Notes: generated by a model from the sequence alone, not told the origin. DNA of 64,000 nucleotides from an uncultured Sedimentitalea sp. (GCA_947504115.1 CANNGH010000003.1:1-64000), one strand, 5' to 3'. Positions 9,765-19,649 are shown, numbered from the stretch's first letter. A program made the numbers and translations.

Positions 9765-10667
9765 TCACTCCGCGACCTGATCACCCAGCGACAGCGTGTG
9801 ACGGCGCAGCCATGCCATGAAGCCGCGCGGATCGGTTTCCAGCAATGCCATCTGCTCGTCGCTGAGCGGCGCACCGACAACGGGTGCCTGCGGCTTTTTG
9901 CAGGAACGCACGATCTCGTGCAGCAGCAGCCCCTGCCGCAAGGTCGGCGAGATCCGGCAGGCGATCTGATACCAGCGCGAGTTGTGTCCGGAGAAATGGA
10001 CCGGCACGACCCGCGCGCCGGACCGGCGGATCATCTTGGCGGTAAAGACGTTCCATTCCCGCTCGATCGGCGGACCGAACCAGCTGTCCGACGACATGAC
10101 CACGCCCGACGGGAACAGCGCAACCACACCGTCATTCGCCAGATGATCCATGGCGGCGGCGCGCATTTCGACCATCTTGCGCTGCACATCGGGGTCATGC
10201 GGGAAGGGCACGGGGATCATGAAGGATGTCGCCGCCTCGTCCAGACCGGTCAGAACCGACCGCGTAAGAATGCGGTAATCCTGCCGCACACGCCCGATCA
10301 GATCCGCCAGCACCATGCCGTCGACCATTCCATGGGGATGATTGGCGACCACGATCACCGGCCCGTCTGCCGGAATGTTGGCGATTTGCGCCTCGGGCGT
10401 GAGCAACTCGATGCCCATCGTATCCAGCGCGCCGCGCCAGAATTTCTGGCCGCGATAGTTCCTGTTCTGTTTTTCGAAAGCGTTGACCATGCGCAGGATC
10501 GTCAGCTTGCCGGTCATCCACTCGATCGCGCGGATGGCAAAGCTGGTCCACGGGTCGTCGAAGGAATTGGCATAGGTCAGCGTACGCCGGTCGTATATCT
10601 CCCCCGGTCGGGATGCGGCCCCGTCGGATTTGTCATGGCTGCTGCCGTTTCGCGCGGTATCCGCCAA
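9765..10667 (-). CDS. Lysophospholipid acyltransferase family protein
   Basis: A PlsC-like acyltransferase of about 300 residues. The acceptor/catalytic block is the NHPHGMVDG variant, the ligand-binding block is VALFPSGVVMSS, and RVVPVHFSGHN is the fourth block. It probably acylates a glycerolipid or ornithine lipid at the inner membrane. The start is uncertain: the frame stays open to 10787, overlapping ptsH. I chose a TTG at 10667 that follows an A/G-rich stretch and lies after the ptsH stop; an ATG at 10745 is the alternative. It is last in the chvI-ptsH run. Confidence 0.8.
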   Translation of the reverse strand: MADTARNGSSHDKSDGAASRPGEIYDRRTLTYANSFDDPWTSFAIRAIEWMTGKLTILRMVNAFEKQNRNYRGQKFWRGALDTMGIELLTPEAQIANIPADGPVIVVANHPHGMVDGMVLADLIGRVRQDYRILTRSVLTGLDEAATSFMIPVPFPHDPDVQRKMVEMRAAAMDHLANDGVVALFPSGVVMSSDSWFGPPIEREWNVFTAKMIRRSGARVVPVHFSGHNSRWYQIACRISPTLRQGLLLHEIVRSCKKPQAPVVGAPLSDEQMALLETDPRGFMAWLRRHTLSLGDQVAE

Positions 10668-10698
10668 TGTTTCTTTCTTCGCTCCTGACGCCGGGCGA

Positions 10699-10977
10699 TC
10701 AGAACCCTTCGCCGAATTTGTCCGCAACCAGTGCCTCGAGTGCATCCGCGAGCGCCTCGGCATCCGGTCCGCTGGTCCGGATCTCAATAGTCGTTCCTCT
10801 GGACGCTGCCAACATCAAAAGCCCCATGATGCTGTCGCCGGACGCGGACAGACCGTCGCGGGAAACTTCGGCGCGGGCATCGAAGCCTTCGACCACCTCG
10901 ACCAGCTTGGCCGAGGCACGGGCATGCAGGCCCTTTTCGTTGACGATTTTCAGTGTCCGTTGGGTCATGGCGATCAT
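10699..10977 (-). CDS. ptsH: Phosphocarrier protein HPr
   Basis: HPr (92 residues) relays phosphate in the phosphotransferase system. His18 in GLHARAS corresponds to the EI-dependent His15, and Ser49 in GDSIMGLLML to the HprK target Ser46. Both are intact, so the protein can be modified at two sites. The ATG at 10977 has AAAGG at a good distance and lies 8 bases past the EIIA stop. Together with HprK and EIIA it forms a regulatory relay, as no sugar permease is encoded nearby. Confidence 0.95.
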   Translation of the reverse strand: MIAMTQRTLKIVNEKGLHARASAKLVEVVEGFDARAEVSRDGLSASGDSIMGLLMLAASRGTTIEIRTSGPDAEALADALEALVADKFGEGF

Positions 10978-10985
10978 CCGGGCCT

Positions 10986-11378
10986 TTATTCGGGGCTTAT
11001 GTTCTTCGTGTTGATGTATTTGCGACCCGCCTCCACCGCAGAGCGGGCGGCATCGGCCACGGTCAAGTGCCGGCTCTTGGCCAATTTGATCAGCATCGGA
11101 AGATTTGCGCCGTAAAGTATCCGGCGGTTGTCAACCCGGCAGGCCTTCATGCTGAGGTTGGAGGGCGAGCCGCCGAACAGATCCGTAACCAGGATGACGC
11201 CGTCCCCGGTATCGACGGCATCCGCAGCGCAAAAAATTTCACATTCCTTCTCGGCACGGTTGTGATCGGCTTCGATGGAAACGGCCGCCAGCCCGGGCTG
11301 GGTGCCGACGACATGCTCCATCGCGGCAAGATATTCCCTTGCCAGCCCGCCATGGGCGACAATCACGATCCCGATCAC
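10986..11378 (-). CDS. manX: PTS EIIA component, mannose type
   Basis: A stand-alone EIIA(Man) domain of 130 residues with phospho-acceptor His9 in IVIVAHGG and the conserved [10 protein letters not shown]. No EIIB, EIIC or EIID genes are nearby. In alphaproteobacteria such orphan EIIA proteins act as regulators rather than in sugar uptake. Its ATG overlaps the rapZ stop by four bases (ATGA). Confidence 0.93.
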   Translation of the reverse strand: MIGIVIVAHGGLAREYLAAMEHVVGTQPGLAAVSIEADHNRAEKECEIFCAADAVDTGDGVILVTDLFGGSPSNLSMKACRVDNRRILYGANLPMLIKLAKSRHLTVADAARSAVEAGRKYINTKNISPE

Positions 11379-12271
11379 ACCGGCCTCTCATCGGTTTTGC
11401 GGCGTTCCAGCTCACGGTGCCTTATTGACACCTGCCGCCCGTCCTGCGCAAGGGCCATGGCCAGACCTTCGGCCATCGCGACGGAACGGTGCTGTCCGCC
11501 GGTGCAGCCAAAGGCGATCGACAGATGCGCCTTGCCCCCGTCGGTATAGGCGGGCAGCAACAGGCGCGTCAGATCCAGCACGCGGTCGAAGAAGGGCGCG
11601 AACAGCGGATCCTGCGCCACATGCGTGCGCACCGCATCGTCGCGCCCGTCCAGCGCGCGCAGTTCGGGCACCCAATAGGGATTGCTGAGGAAGCGGCAGT
11701 CGAACACCATGTCGATGCCGCGCGGCAGCCCGCGCTTGTAGGAAAACGAATGCACCGAAATCGCCAGCTGCCGGCCCGAGCGCGGCGCGAACAGGCGCTC
11801 GATCTCGATGCGCAACTGATGCACGTTCAACTCGGACGTATCGACCAGCGTATCGGCGCGTGCGCGGATCGGTGCCAGCAGATCCAGTTCGCGCGCCACC
11901 CCGGTTTCGGGGCTTTCGCCGGGCGCCATCGGATGCCGGCGGCGGGTCTCGGAAAAACGGCGCAGCAGGATGTCGGTCCGACAATCGAGATAGAGCACGG
12001 TCAAGTCGGTGTCCGGACGGATCGACAATTGGTCGATCAGTTCGATCAGCGTGGTCGTGGCGAAATCGCGGTTGCGGGTGTCGATGCCCAGCGCCATGGG
12101 TCGCACCGGTGGCGGCCCGTCCAGAAGGCGCGGCAAAAGGTGCAGCGGCAGGTTGTCGATCGCCTCGTATTCCAGATCCTCGAGAACGTTGATCGCGGTC
12201 GACCGTCCGGCACCGGACGGGCCGGTCACCAGCACAAGACGCGTATCCGAAGGCACCTGTCCGCCGCTCAT
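11375..12271 (-). CDS. rapZ: RNase adapter protein RapZ (YvcJ family)
   Basis: A P-loop nucleotide-binding protein of 298 residues. The Walker A motif GPSGAGRS is at residues 17-24, and the C-terminal domain contains [11 protein letters not shown], typical of RapZ. In enterobacteria RapZ guides RNase E to the GlmZ sRNA and senses glucosamine-6-phosphate; in alphaproteobacteria the targets are not settled. Its position between hprK and the EIIA gene, with ATGA overlaps on both sides, ties it to the phosphorelay. Confidence 0.95.
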   Translation of the reverse strand: MSGGQVPSDTRLVLVTGPSGAGRSTAINVLEDLEYEAIDNLPLHLLPRLLDGPPPVRPMALGIDTRNRDFATTTLIELIDQLSIRPDTDLTVLYLDCRTDILLRRFSETRRRHPMAPGESPETGVARELDLLAPIRARADTLVDTSELNVHQLRIEIERLFAPRSGRQLAISVHSFSYKRGLPRGIDMVFDCRFLSNPYWVPELRALDGRDDAVRTHVAQDPLFAPFFDRVLDLTRLLLPAYTDGGKAHLSIAFGCTGGQHRSVAMAEGLAMALAQDGRQVSIRHRELERRKTDERPV

Positions 12272-12693
12272 GTCGTTTGCCGCCCGGCCTTGAGATACTG
12301 CATCACCATCGACGTGAAATGTATGTTTTCAACGCGATAAAGCAAGGTCAGATCCTGCCCCAGCAGGCGCGCTTGCCGGGGTGGCGGCATCCGGTCGGGC
12401 TCGATACGATCCAGATCGATCACCAGATCAAGCGGGGTCTCGTGCAGCACCTCCGCATGCAGCAGGCCGATGCCGCGAGCCTCGATCAAACCGCGCAGCG
12501 GGTCGGGTGCGCTGGCGATCACGCAATCCGCGCGCAGGTTCAGAACGACGCGGTCATCGGCGACCAGACGCGCGCCCAGCGCCATCAGCGCCAGCGCGAG
12601 CGACGATTTTCCGCTGCCCGACGCCCCCCGGATCAGCAACCCGCGCCCATGCGCCGTCACGCAACTGGCGTGCAGGACCGTATCGCCCGTCAA
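12268..12693 (-). CDS. hprK: Short HPr kinase/phosphorylase (catalytic domain only)
   Basis: A 141-residue protein equal to the C-terminal catalytic domain of HprK, which phosphorylates HPr on serine. Walker A GASGSGKS lies at residues 23-30, followed by ARLVADDRV with the Asp pair. The N-terminal domain of firmicute HprK (about 130 residues) is absent, as in other alphaproteobacteria. The start is probably TTG at 12693, which overlaps the chvG stop as TTGA and has GGGG eight bases upstream. The longer upstream frame is the shadow of chvG. Confidence 0.85.
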   Translation of the reverse strand: MTGDTVLHASCVTAHGRGLLIRGASGSGKSSLALALMALGARLVADDRVVLNLRADCVIASAPDPLRGLIEARGIGLLHAEVLHETPLDLVIDLDRIEPDRMPPPRQARLLGQDLTLLYRVENIHFTSMVMQYLKAGRQTT

Positions 12694-14390
12694 TTCGGAA
12701 GCCCCACGACAAAGCGCGTCCCCAGCGGTTCCGAAGTGATGTCGGCCTCGGTCGGGCGGATATTTTCGGCCCATATCACACCGCCATGGGCCTCGACGAT
12801 CTGGCGGGAAATCGCCAGACCGAGGCCGGAATTGTTGCCGAAATTCTGCTCGGGGCGCTGCGAGTAGAAGCGTTTGAAAACCATGCCCAGCGCCTCTTCG
12901 GGGATGCCGGGGCCGGTATCCTCGACCACGACCAGCACGCGATTTTCGCGCTTGCGCACCCAGACCCGGATCGCGTCCCCCGGTTCGCAAAACGAGATCG
13001 CATTGGTGATGAGGTTGACGAAAACCTGCGCCAGCCGCGCCTCCAGCCCATGCAGGATGATGGTGTCGCGCGGCAGGTCGGTGATGTAGTCGATGCCGCC
13101 GGCGCGGGCGTCCGCCCCCAGATGTTGATTGAGGCTTTCGAGCATTTTCAGCAGGTCAAAGCTCTTTTGTTCTTCCTTCACCAGTTCGGCATCCAGCCGC
13201 GAGGCGTTGGAGATGTCGCTGACCAGCCGGTCGAGGCGACGAACGTCGTGCTCGATCACCTCCAGCAGCCTTTCGCGCTGATCGTCGCGCCGGACCCGGC
13301 GCAGGGTGCCGACCGCCGATTGCAGGCTGGCCAGCGGGTTCTTGATCTCGTGGGCGACATCGGCGGCGAATTGTTCGTTTCCGTCGATGCGATTGTATAA
13401 TGCCGCAACCATCCCCCGCAAGGCACGACTGAGGCGGCCGATCTCGTCCGGACGGGCGCTGAGATCAGGAATGCGGATGCGGCCGCTGTCGGCCTTGCCG
13501 GCATTGCGGTCACGGCCCAGTTCGGCGGCCTCGGCCAGCCGGGCAAGCGGGTTGGCGATCGTCGAGGACAGCACCAGGCTGAGACCCACCGAGACGAGGA
13601 CCGCGACGACGAACATCTGCAGCACCCGTTCGCGTTCACCCCGCACAAGCGCGTCGATCTCGCCTGACGGGCTGGCAACCGCAACGATGCCCAGCACCGT
13701 TCCATCATGCCGGATCGGCGTTGTCGACGAAATGACCGTGCCACCGGCGGTGTCCAGCCCGGTATCCACCTGCGACCCTCCGGTGATGGTGCGCGCAACC
13801 ATCGCGCGCAACTGGTCTTCCAGCGTCGGCGCGCGATCGCGCGATACCGTCGAGAATACCGGACCGATTCCCCGCCATATCAGCGCGACGAAATCGCCGA
13901 GAATGGTGCGCCCGGTCCGGTCCGGTGTCAGCGCCGCCAGCGCCCCGCTCTGGTTTTCGCCGCGGGTCCGGCCCAGCAGCATCCGCGACGTGTCGAAAAC
14001 GAACACGTCGATACCGTTTCGCAGGTTGAGATCCGCCAGCGTCTCCCCCAGGTCCAGATCGCCGGCGGCGGGCAGGCTGACGGGGCCGGAGCGCGGCAAC
14101 CGCGCCTGAATCACGTTTGCGATCAGTTCGGCTTCGGCCACCAGCGCGCTGGCCCGTTGCACCACAAGACTTTCGCGCGAGGCATTGAGATAGAAGATGC
14201 CGGCGACCATGACGTTCAGCGCAATCAGGTTGAACGTGACGATCTTGCGGGTCAGCGGCGACGCCCGGAGGGGAAACAGGCCCCTGCCCGCCCCATGCCG
14301 GACACGCAATCCCGCATTGGGTTCATGCGCCGATGCGTTCGGCACGGCATCGCCCGTCGCAGGGGCCGGAGATGGCGCGATGTCACGCAC
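12690..14390 (-). CDS. chvG: Sensor histidine kinase ChvG (ExoS-like)
   Basis: A 566-residue membrane kinase. A cytoplasmic N-tail is followed by TM1 (about 50-70), a large periplasmic sensor region, TM2 (about 258-280), HAMP, the H-box with His347 in HEIKNPL, an N-box LITNAISF, and the DTGPGIP and GLGLAISR ATP-lid motifs. ChvG responds to acid or envelope stress in rhizobia, where the periplasmic inhibitor ExoR restrains it; no exoR gene is in this window. Its partner ChvI lies 8 bases upstream and hprK overlaps its stop. Confidence 0.93.
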   Translation of the reverse strand: MRDIAPSPAPATGDAVPNASAHEPNAGLRVRHGAGRGLFPLRASPLTRKIVTFNLIALNVMVAGIFYLNASRESLVVQRASALVAEAELIANVIQARLPRSGPVSLPAAGDLDLGETLADLNLRNGIDVFVFDTSRMLLGRTRGENQSGALAALTPDRTGRTILGDFVALIWRGIGPVFSTVSRDRAPTLEDQLRAMVARTITGGSQVDTGLDTAGGTVISSTTPIRHDGTVLGIVAVASPSGEIDALVRGERERVLQMFVVAVLVSVGLSLVLSSTIANPLARLAEAAELGRDRNAGKADSGRIRIPDLSARPDEIGRLSRALRGMVAALYNRIDGNEQFAADVAHEIKNPLASLQSAVGTLRRVRRDDQRERLLEVIEHDVRRLDRLVSDISNASRLDAELVKEEQKSFDLLKMLESLNQHLGADARAGGIDYITDLPRDTIILHGLEARLAQVFVNLITNAISFCEPGDAIRVWVRKRENRVLVVVEDTGPGIPEEALGMVFKRFYSQRPEQNFGNNSGLGLAISRQIVEAHGGVIWAENIRPTEADITSEPLGTRFVVGLPN

Positions 14391-14398
14391 GGCGCGTT

Positions 14399-15100
14399 CT
14401 ATTCCTCGTTGTATTTGTAGCCGATGCCATAAAGCGTCTCGATCGCCGCGAAATCATCGTCGGCGGTGCGCATTTTCTTGCGCAGACGCTTGATGTGGCT
14501 GTCGATCGTCCGGTCGTCCACATAGACCTGATCGTCATAGGCGACATCCATCAGCTGATCGCGGCTTTTGACGAAGCCGGGGCGCTGGGCCAGCGCCTGG
14601 AGCAGCAGAAATTCGGTCACGGTCAGCGCCACGTCGCGGCCTTTCCAGGTGACGGCGTGACGCAGCGGATCCATGCGCAATTGCCCCCGCTCGATCACGC
14701 GCGACTCCGCGTCGGCGTCGTCCACGTCGCCCGACAGAACCTCCTGACGGCGCAGCAGGGCGCGGACCCGCTCGACCAGAAGCCGTTGGGAAAACGGCTT
14801 TTTCACATAATCGTCGGCCCCCATGCGCAGCGCCAGCACCTCGTCGATTTCCTCGTCCCTGGAGGTCAGGAATATAACCGGAATCCGGCTTTTCTGGCGC
14901 ACGCGCTGCAACAGATCCATACCGTCCATCCGCGGCATCTTGATGTCGAGCACCGCCATGTCCGGCATCTTGCGGTTGAACGCGTCCAGAGCCGCCTGCC
15001 CGTCATTGTAGGTTTCCACATCGAACCCTTCGGCTTCGAGCGTCATCGCGACCGATGTCAGGATGTTCCTGTCGTCGTCAACCAGCGCAATTCTGGACAT
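14399..15100 (-). CDS. chvI: Response regulator ChvI
   Basis: An OmpR/PhoB-type regulator of 233 residues. The receiver has the acidic pair DDD at 8-10, phospho-acceptor Asp52 in [11 protein letters not shown], and the conserved Lys in DDYVKKPFS. The winged-helix domain ends with [14 protein letters not shown] and [10 protein letters not shown]. It is the first gene of the minus-strand operon, divergent from pckA across a 323-base region with several symmetrical sequences, so it may control its own operon and pckA. Confidence 0.95.
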   Translation of the reverse strand: MSRIALVDDDRNILTSVAMTLEAEGFDVETYNDGQAALDAFNRKMPDMAVLDIKMPRMDGMDLLQRVRQKSRIPVIFLTSRDEEIDEVLALRMGADDYVKKPFSQRLLVERVRALLRRQEVLSGDVDDADAESRVIERGQLRMDPLRHAVTWKGRDVALTVTEFLLLQALAQRPGFVKSRDQLMDVAYDDQVYVDDRTIDSHIKRLRKKMRTADDDFAAIETLYGIGYKYNEE

Positions 15101-15218
15101 TGGAAAATTCCTTTTCCCATTGCTTCGTCAATTCACGTTTGCGGCCGCCGCATCGCTGTCGTGGCGAATCACGCGGGCCATCCCATGTCATTGAGCCAAA
15201 AATTCCTTAGCATTGACT

Positions 15219-15295
15219 GAATTGCCGCAATTCGGCGAATTCGCCGGCGTCCACCGAATCAATGGTTGCGCTAAACCTCGCTCTGGTGGCGCTAA
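15219..15295. promoter_or_regulatory. Palindromes and spaced direct repeats in the chvI-pckA gap
   Basis: The divergent gap 15101-15423 holds no gene. Within it GAATTGC-C-GCAATTC (15219-15233) is an inverted repeat with a 1-base centre, abutted by the perfect 14-bp palindrome CGGCGAATTCGCCG (15233-15246). Two copies of GCGCTAA start at 15268 and 15289, exactly 21 bp apart (two helical turns). These are likely operators for pckA and/or chvI. Candidate binders are a LacI-type carbon regulator for the GCGCTAA repeats and ChvI itself; this is inference. Confidence 0.55.
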
Positions 15296-15423
15296 CTGCG
15301 CCAAAGCGTCCTGTTCAGCCGCTGAACCGACATGCTAATACCCGGCTATCGGTGTCGGGAAGGTGGTCGGATCGCCCCTGCGCCGCGAGCATTCTGAAAG
15401 TGTCGGCACAGGAGAATAAGAGC

Positions 15424-17022
15424 ATGACATCTGGACAGGTCAACCCGCAATTCCGCCTTGAAGATCAGGGCATCGAGGGGCTGGGGAATGTCTATTACAA
15501 CCTGATCGAGCCGGCGCTGGTGCAAGCGGCGCTGACACATGGCGAGGGCACGCTGGGCCGGGGTGGCGCGTTGCTGGTCACGACCGGCAAGTTCACCGGC
15601 CGCTCGCCCAACGACAAGCACGTCGTCAGGACCGACAGCGTGGCCGATTCCATCTGGTGGGAAAACAATGCGGAAATGTCGCCCGCCGGTTTCGACGCGC
15701 TCTATACCGACATGATCGAGCATATGAAGGGGCGCGATTATTTCGTGCAGGATCTGATCGGCGGCGCCGACCCCGCCCACGCGATCAACGTGCGCATGGT
15801 GACCGAACTGGCCTGGCACGGCCTGTTCATCCGCCACATGCTGCGCCGTCCCGACGCCGAGGCGCTGAAGGATTTCACCGCCGATTTCACAGTCATCAAC
15901 TGCCCCAGCTTCCGCGCCGACCCCAAGAAGCACGATTGCCGCAGCGAAACCGTCATCGCGACGAATTTCGACCGCAAGCTGATCCTGATCGCCAACACCG
16001 AATATGCCGGCGAAAACAAGAAATCTGTCTTCTCGCTGCTGAATTATCTGCTTCCCGAAGAAAACGTCATGCCGATGCATTGTTCGGCCAATCACGCGAT
16101 GGGCAATCCGGTGGACTCGGCGGTGTTTTTCGGCCTTTCGGGCACCGGAAAGACGACGCTGTCGGCCGATCCCGAACGCGTGCTGATCGGCGACGACGAG
16201 CATGGCTGGTCCGATCGCGGCATCTTCAACTTCGAAGGCGGCTGCTATGCCAAGACCATCCACCTGTGCCGCGAGGCCGAGCCGGAGATCTTTGCGACCA
16301 CCACCAAGTTCGCCACCGTGATCGAGAACATGGTGTTCGATCCCGACACGCTGGAGCTGGATTTCGAGGATGACAGCCTGACGGCGAACATGCGCTGCGC
16401 CTATCCGCTCGAGTATATCTCGAACGCCTCTCCGACCGCCATGGGCGGGCATCCCAAGAACATCATAATGCTGACCTGCGACGCCTTCGGTGTGCTGCCC
16501 CCGATCGCCCGTCTGACGCCAGCGCAGGCGATGTATCATTTCCTGTCGGGCTTCACATCCAAGGTGGCCGGGACCGAACGCGGCGTGACCGAACCGGAAC
16601 CGACCTTCTCCACCTGTTTCGGCGCGCCGTTCATGCCGCGCCGTCCCGAAGTTTACGGCAACCTTCTGCGCGACAAGATCGCCGAGCACGGCGCGACCTG
16701 CTGGCTGGTCAATACCGGCTGGACCGGCGGCGCCCACGGCACCGGCTCGCGCATGCCGATCCACGCCACCCGCGCATTGCTGAGCGCCGCACTGGACGGC
16801 ACCCTGGCCGAACGGGAATTCCGCAAGGACGAGAATTTCGGCTTCGAGGTGCCGCTGACAGCACCCAGCGTGCCCGAGGTGCTGCTAAATCCTCGCCGGA
16901 CATGGGACAATCCGGAATCCTATGACCGCCAGGCGGCGCGTCTGGTCGATCTGTTCGCCGACAATTTCGAGCAATACCTGCCCTATATCGACGAGGATGT
17001 GCGCGCCGCCGCCATCGGCTGA
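15424..17022 (+). CDS. pckA: Phosphoenolpyruvate carboxykinase (ATP)
   Basis: PckA converts oxaloacetate and ATP to PEP and CO2, the first step of gluconeogenesis. The 532-residue protein contains the kinase loop GLSGTGKTT at residues 237-245, the Mg site IGDDEHGW, the PEPCK signature ending NFEGGCYAK, and the oxaloacetate-binding TGRSPNDK. The ATG at 15424 follows AGGAGAATAAG. Upstream symmetrical motifs suggest transcriptional control; a strong terminator follows. Confidence 0.97.
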   Translation: MTSGQVNPQFRLEDQGIEGLGNVYYNLIEPALVQAALTHGEGTLGRGGALLVTTGKFTGRSPNDKHVVRTDSVADSIWWENNAEMSPAGFDALYTDMIEHMKGRDYFVQDLIGGADPAHAINVRMVTELAWHGLFIRHMLRRPDAEALKDFTADFTVINCPSFRADPKKHDCRSETVIATNFDRKLILIANTEYAGENKKSVFSLLNYLLPEENVMPMHCSANHAMGNPVDSAVFFGLSGTGKTTLSADPERVLIGDDEHGWSDRGIFNFEGGCYAKTIHLCREAEPEIFATTTKFATVIENMVFDPDTLELDFEDDSLTANMRCAYPLEYISNASPTAMGGHPKNIIMLTCDAFGVLPPIARLTPAQAMYHFLSGFTSKVAGTERGVTEPEPTFSTCFGAPFMPRRPEVYGNLLRDKIAEHGATCWLVNTGWTGGAHGTGSRMPIHATRALLSAALDGTLAEREFRKDENFGFEVPLTAPSVPEVLLNPRRTWDNPESYDRQAARLVDLFADNFEQYLPYIDEDVRAAAIG

Positions 17023-17045
17023 ACGCCGAGTGTCGCAAAACCCTG

Positions 17046-17073
17046 CGCCCCGCCCGAAACGGCGGGGCGTTTT
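17046..17073 (+). terminator. Rho-independent terminator after pckA
   Basis: CGCCCCGCC (17046-17054), loop CGAAAC and GGCGGGGCG (17061-17069) form a perfect 9-bp stem followed by TTTT, 23 bases past the pckA stop. Confidence 0.92.
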
Positions 17074-17216
17074 CGTTGCTCCCCGGGTCGTTGCCGCAGG
17101 TGTCACACACTTGGCTGCGCAACTATCGACCGCAGCGGAAAGGCAACGGGTATTTATGTTGCGCTGCACCTGCGAAATGATTAGGACCGGGTTCGTGCGA
17201 CAAAAGGAACAGATCG

Positions 17217-18914
17217 ATGGCCCATGACGGACAGGACCCGACCATGACAGACACCGCAGATACCGCGACGATCCTGCCGGATCTTCTGACCCTCACCGGC
17301 GCGACACTCGACCCTGTCAAGGTCGTTTTCGAAACCGCGCGCGATCACCTGCGCGACAAGGTCAGCAAGGACGGGCGCGTTTCCGGCGCATTGATCGAGG
17401 CGCAACAGACCGCCGCGCACGGGCTGGCCTGGCTGGAAACCTATCGCCAGAGCCTCGTGCAGATGCAGGCCTGGGCCGAGCGGCTGAAGAACGAGGGCCG
17501 CTTTGGCGAAATGGAGCAGCTGATCCATCAGATCGCGTTTGGCGAGTATCTCTCGCAGATCGCGGGCGGCATCCCGATGAGCCAGGGCGAGATCATCCGC
17601 CTGCAGGACATGGGCGTTTCGCAGGACGACGCGCGCGCGCTGATGACGCCCGAGGTGGTGACGCTTTGCGAAAGCGGCAACAGCCAGACCGCGCGCACCC
17701 GCCTTGTGGAACTGATGCAGGACCAGACCGCCAACGCGACCTTCGGCGCCACCGGGCTGGAGGAAGAACTGGAGATGATCCGCGACCAGTTCCGCCGCTA
17801 CGCCACCGAACAGGTCGCACCATTTGCCCATGACTGGCACCTCAAGGACGAGTTGATCCCGATGGAGGTGATCGAGGAACTGGCGGAAATGGGTGTGTTC
17901 GGCCTGACCATCCCCGAGGAATTTGGCGGGCTTGGCTTGTCCAAGGCGTCGATGTGCGTGGTCAGCGAGGAATTGTCGCGCGGCTATATCGGTGTTGGCT
18001 CCCTTGGCACCCGCAGCGAGATCGCGGCCGAACTGATCCTGTGCGGCGGCACCGAGGCGCAAAAGGAACACTGGCTGCCGAAAATCGCCAGCGCCGAGAT
18101 CCTGCCGACGGCGGTATTCACCGAACCCAACACCGGCTCCGATCTCGGCTCCCTTCGCACCCGCGCGGTGAAAGACGGCGATGATTATCGCGTGACCGGC
18201 AACAAGACGTGGATCACCCACGCCGCGCGCACTCATGTGATGACCCTGCTGGCGCGCACCGATCCCGACACCACCGACCATCGCGGATTGTCGATGTTCC
18301 TCGCGGAAAAGACGCCCGGAACGGACGAAAACCCGTTCCCGACCGAGGGCATGACCGGCGGCGAGATCGAGGTGCTGGGTTATCGCGGCATGAAGGAATA
18401 CGAACTCGGTTTCGACAATTTCCACGTCAAGGGCGAGAATCTTCTGGGCGGCGAAGAAGGCAAGGGCTTCAAGCAGCTGATGGAGACGTTCGAATCCGCC
18501 CGCATCCAGACCGCCGCGCGCGCCATCGGGGTGGCGCAATCGGCGCTGGACATCGCCATGCAATATGCCGTTGACCGCAAGCAATTCGGCAAGTCCTTGA
18601 TCGAGTTTCCGCGCGTTTCCGGCAAGCTGGCGATGATGGCGGTCGAGATCATGGTGGCGCGGCAGCTGACCTATTTCAGCGCCTGGGAAAAGGACCATGG
18701 CCGCCGCTGCGACCTTGAGGCCGGCATGGCCAAGCTGCTGGGCGCGCGTGTCGCATGGGCCGCCGCCGACAACGGCCTTCAGATCCACGGCGGCAACGGG
18801 TTTGCACTGGAATATCAGATCTCCCGCGTGCTGTGCGACGCGCGTATCCTCAACATCTTCGAGGGCGCGGCGGAAATTCAGGCGCAGGTGATCGCGCGGC
18901 GTCTGCTGGGCTGA
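17217..18914 (+). CDS. mcd: (2S)-methylsuccinyl-CoA dehydrogenase-type acyl-CoA dehydrogenase
   Basis: A flavoprotein of 565 residues, much longer than ordinary acyl-CoA dehydrogenases (~380). The extra ~170-residue N-terminal helical domain is a hallmark of Mcd, which oxidises (2S)-methylsuccinyl-CoA to mesaconyl-CoA in the ethylmalonyl-CoA pathway. The core has FTEPNTGSDLGS, NKTWITHA, the substrate loop FESARIQTAARAIGVAQSALD, and NIFEGAAEIQAQ with the likely catalytic Glu. The location next to pckA is the one I recall for Mcd in Rhodobacter relatives. The ATG at 17217 has AAGGA; 17244 is an alternative start. Confidence 0.82.
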   Translation: MAHDGQDPTMTDTADTATILPDLLTLTGATLDPVKVVFETARDHLRDKVSKDGRVSGALIEAQQTAAHGLAWLETYRQSLVQMQAWAERLKNEGRFGEMEQLIHQIAFGEYLSQIAGGIPMSQGEIIRLQDMGVSQDDARALMTPEVVTLCESGNSQTARTRLVELMQDQTANATFGATGLEEELEMIRDQFRRYATEQVAPFAHDWHLKDELIPMEVIEELAEMGVFGLTIPEEFGGLGLSKASMCVVSEELSRGYIGVGSLGTRSEIAAELILCGGTEAQKEHWLPKIASAEILPTAVFTEPNTGSDLGSLRTRAVKDGDDYRVTGNKTWITHAARTHVMTLLARTDPDTTDHRGLSMFLAEKTPGTDENPFPTEGMTGGEIEVLGYRGMKEYELGFDNFHVKGENLLGGEEGKGFKQLMETFESARIQTAARAIGVAQSALDIAMQYAVDRKQFGKSLIEFPRVSGKLAMMAVEIMVARQLTYFSAWEKDHGRRCDLEAGMAKLLGARVAWAAADNGLQIHGGNGFALEYQISRVLCDARILNIFEGAAEIQAQVIARRLLG

Positions 18915-18923
18915 TCGCGCGCC

Positions 18924-19649
18924 TCACAGCCTGCGCGCGAAGGTTTCCACGAACCGCGCGCGGGCCTCGGGCAGAGGATTGTTGCCAAGCGCGGGGGCCA
19001 GGCGATCAGTCAGGAAATGGCCGGTCACGGTCAGCCCCTGCGCGATTTCCGCGTCCGGGGCCGGGCCGATGCCGCGCAGGCAATCGGGCAGCGGCAACAG
19101 GCGATGCGCCCAATCCCCCGCGCCTTTGCGCGACACCGCCCGCCCGGTGCGCGGCGAGATATAGGCAAGATCGTCGCTCGCGCCGGTCGCGGCGCATTGC
19201 GTCAGATCGAGCCCGAATCCGGAATCCTCCAGCAGCGCGAGCTCCCAGCGCAGATAGGCCAGCGGCCACAGATCGTCCTGCCCCAGAAGGTCCAGCAATT
19301 GTTCGCTGCGCTGGTAAAGCGGTTCATGCGCCTCGCGTTCCGGCAAACAGAAGGACAACAACGCCGTCACCGCGTTCAGCCCCGCCAGCGACAGCCGGCC
19401 CGACATCGCCGCAGCGGCACGGCTGCGCACCGGTTCAACCGTGTAGGCGCCCAGATGTTCGGACAATCGCGCGCGCCAGGTCAGATCCAGCTGCGCGCCC
19501 GGTTGCAGGATCGGCGCGATGCGCCGACTGCCGCCCCCGCGCACCACGCCCATGTGGCGGCCATGTGCGCGGGTGAATGCCTCGACGATTGCGCCGCTCT
19601 CGCCATGGCGGCGTGTGCTCAGCAGGATACCCTGATCACGCCATTCCAT
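18924..19649 (-). CDS. recO: DNA repair protein RecO
   Basis: RecO (241 residues) loads RecA at gaps with RecF and RecR. The N-terminal OB-fold begins [30 protein letters not shown] and continues to the GGGSRR loop; the C-terminal helical part includes [16 protein letters not shown], a recognisable RecO signature. Its tail is only 9 bases from the convergent Mcd stop, with no room for a terminator. It is the last gene of the minus-strand housekeeping run. Confidence 0.93.
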   Translation of the reverse strand: MEWRDQGILLSTRRHGESGAIVEAFTRAHGRHMGVVRGGGSRRIAPILQPGAQLDLTWRARLSEHLGAYTVEPVRSRAAAAMSGRLSLAGLNAVTALLSFCLPEREAHEPLYQRSEQLLDLLGQDDLWPLAYLRWELALLEDSGFGLDLTQCAATGASDDLAYISPRTGRAVSRKGAGDWAHRLLPLPDCLRGIGPAPDAEIAQGLTVTGHFLTDRLAPALGNNPLPEARARFVETFARRL

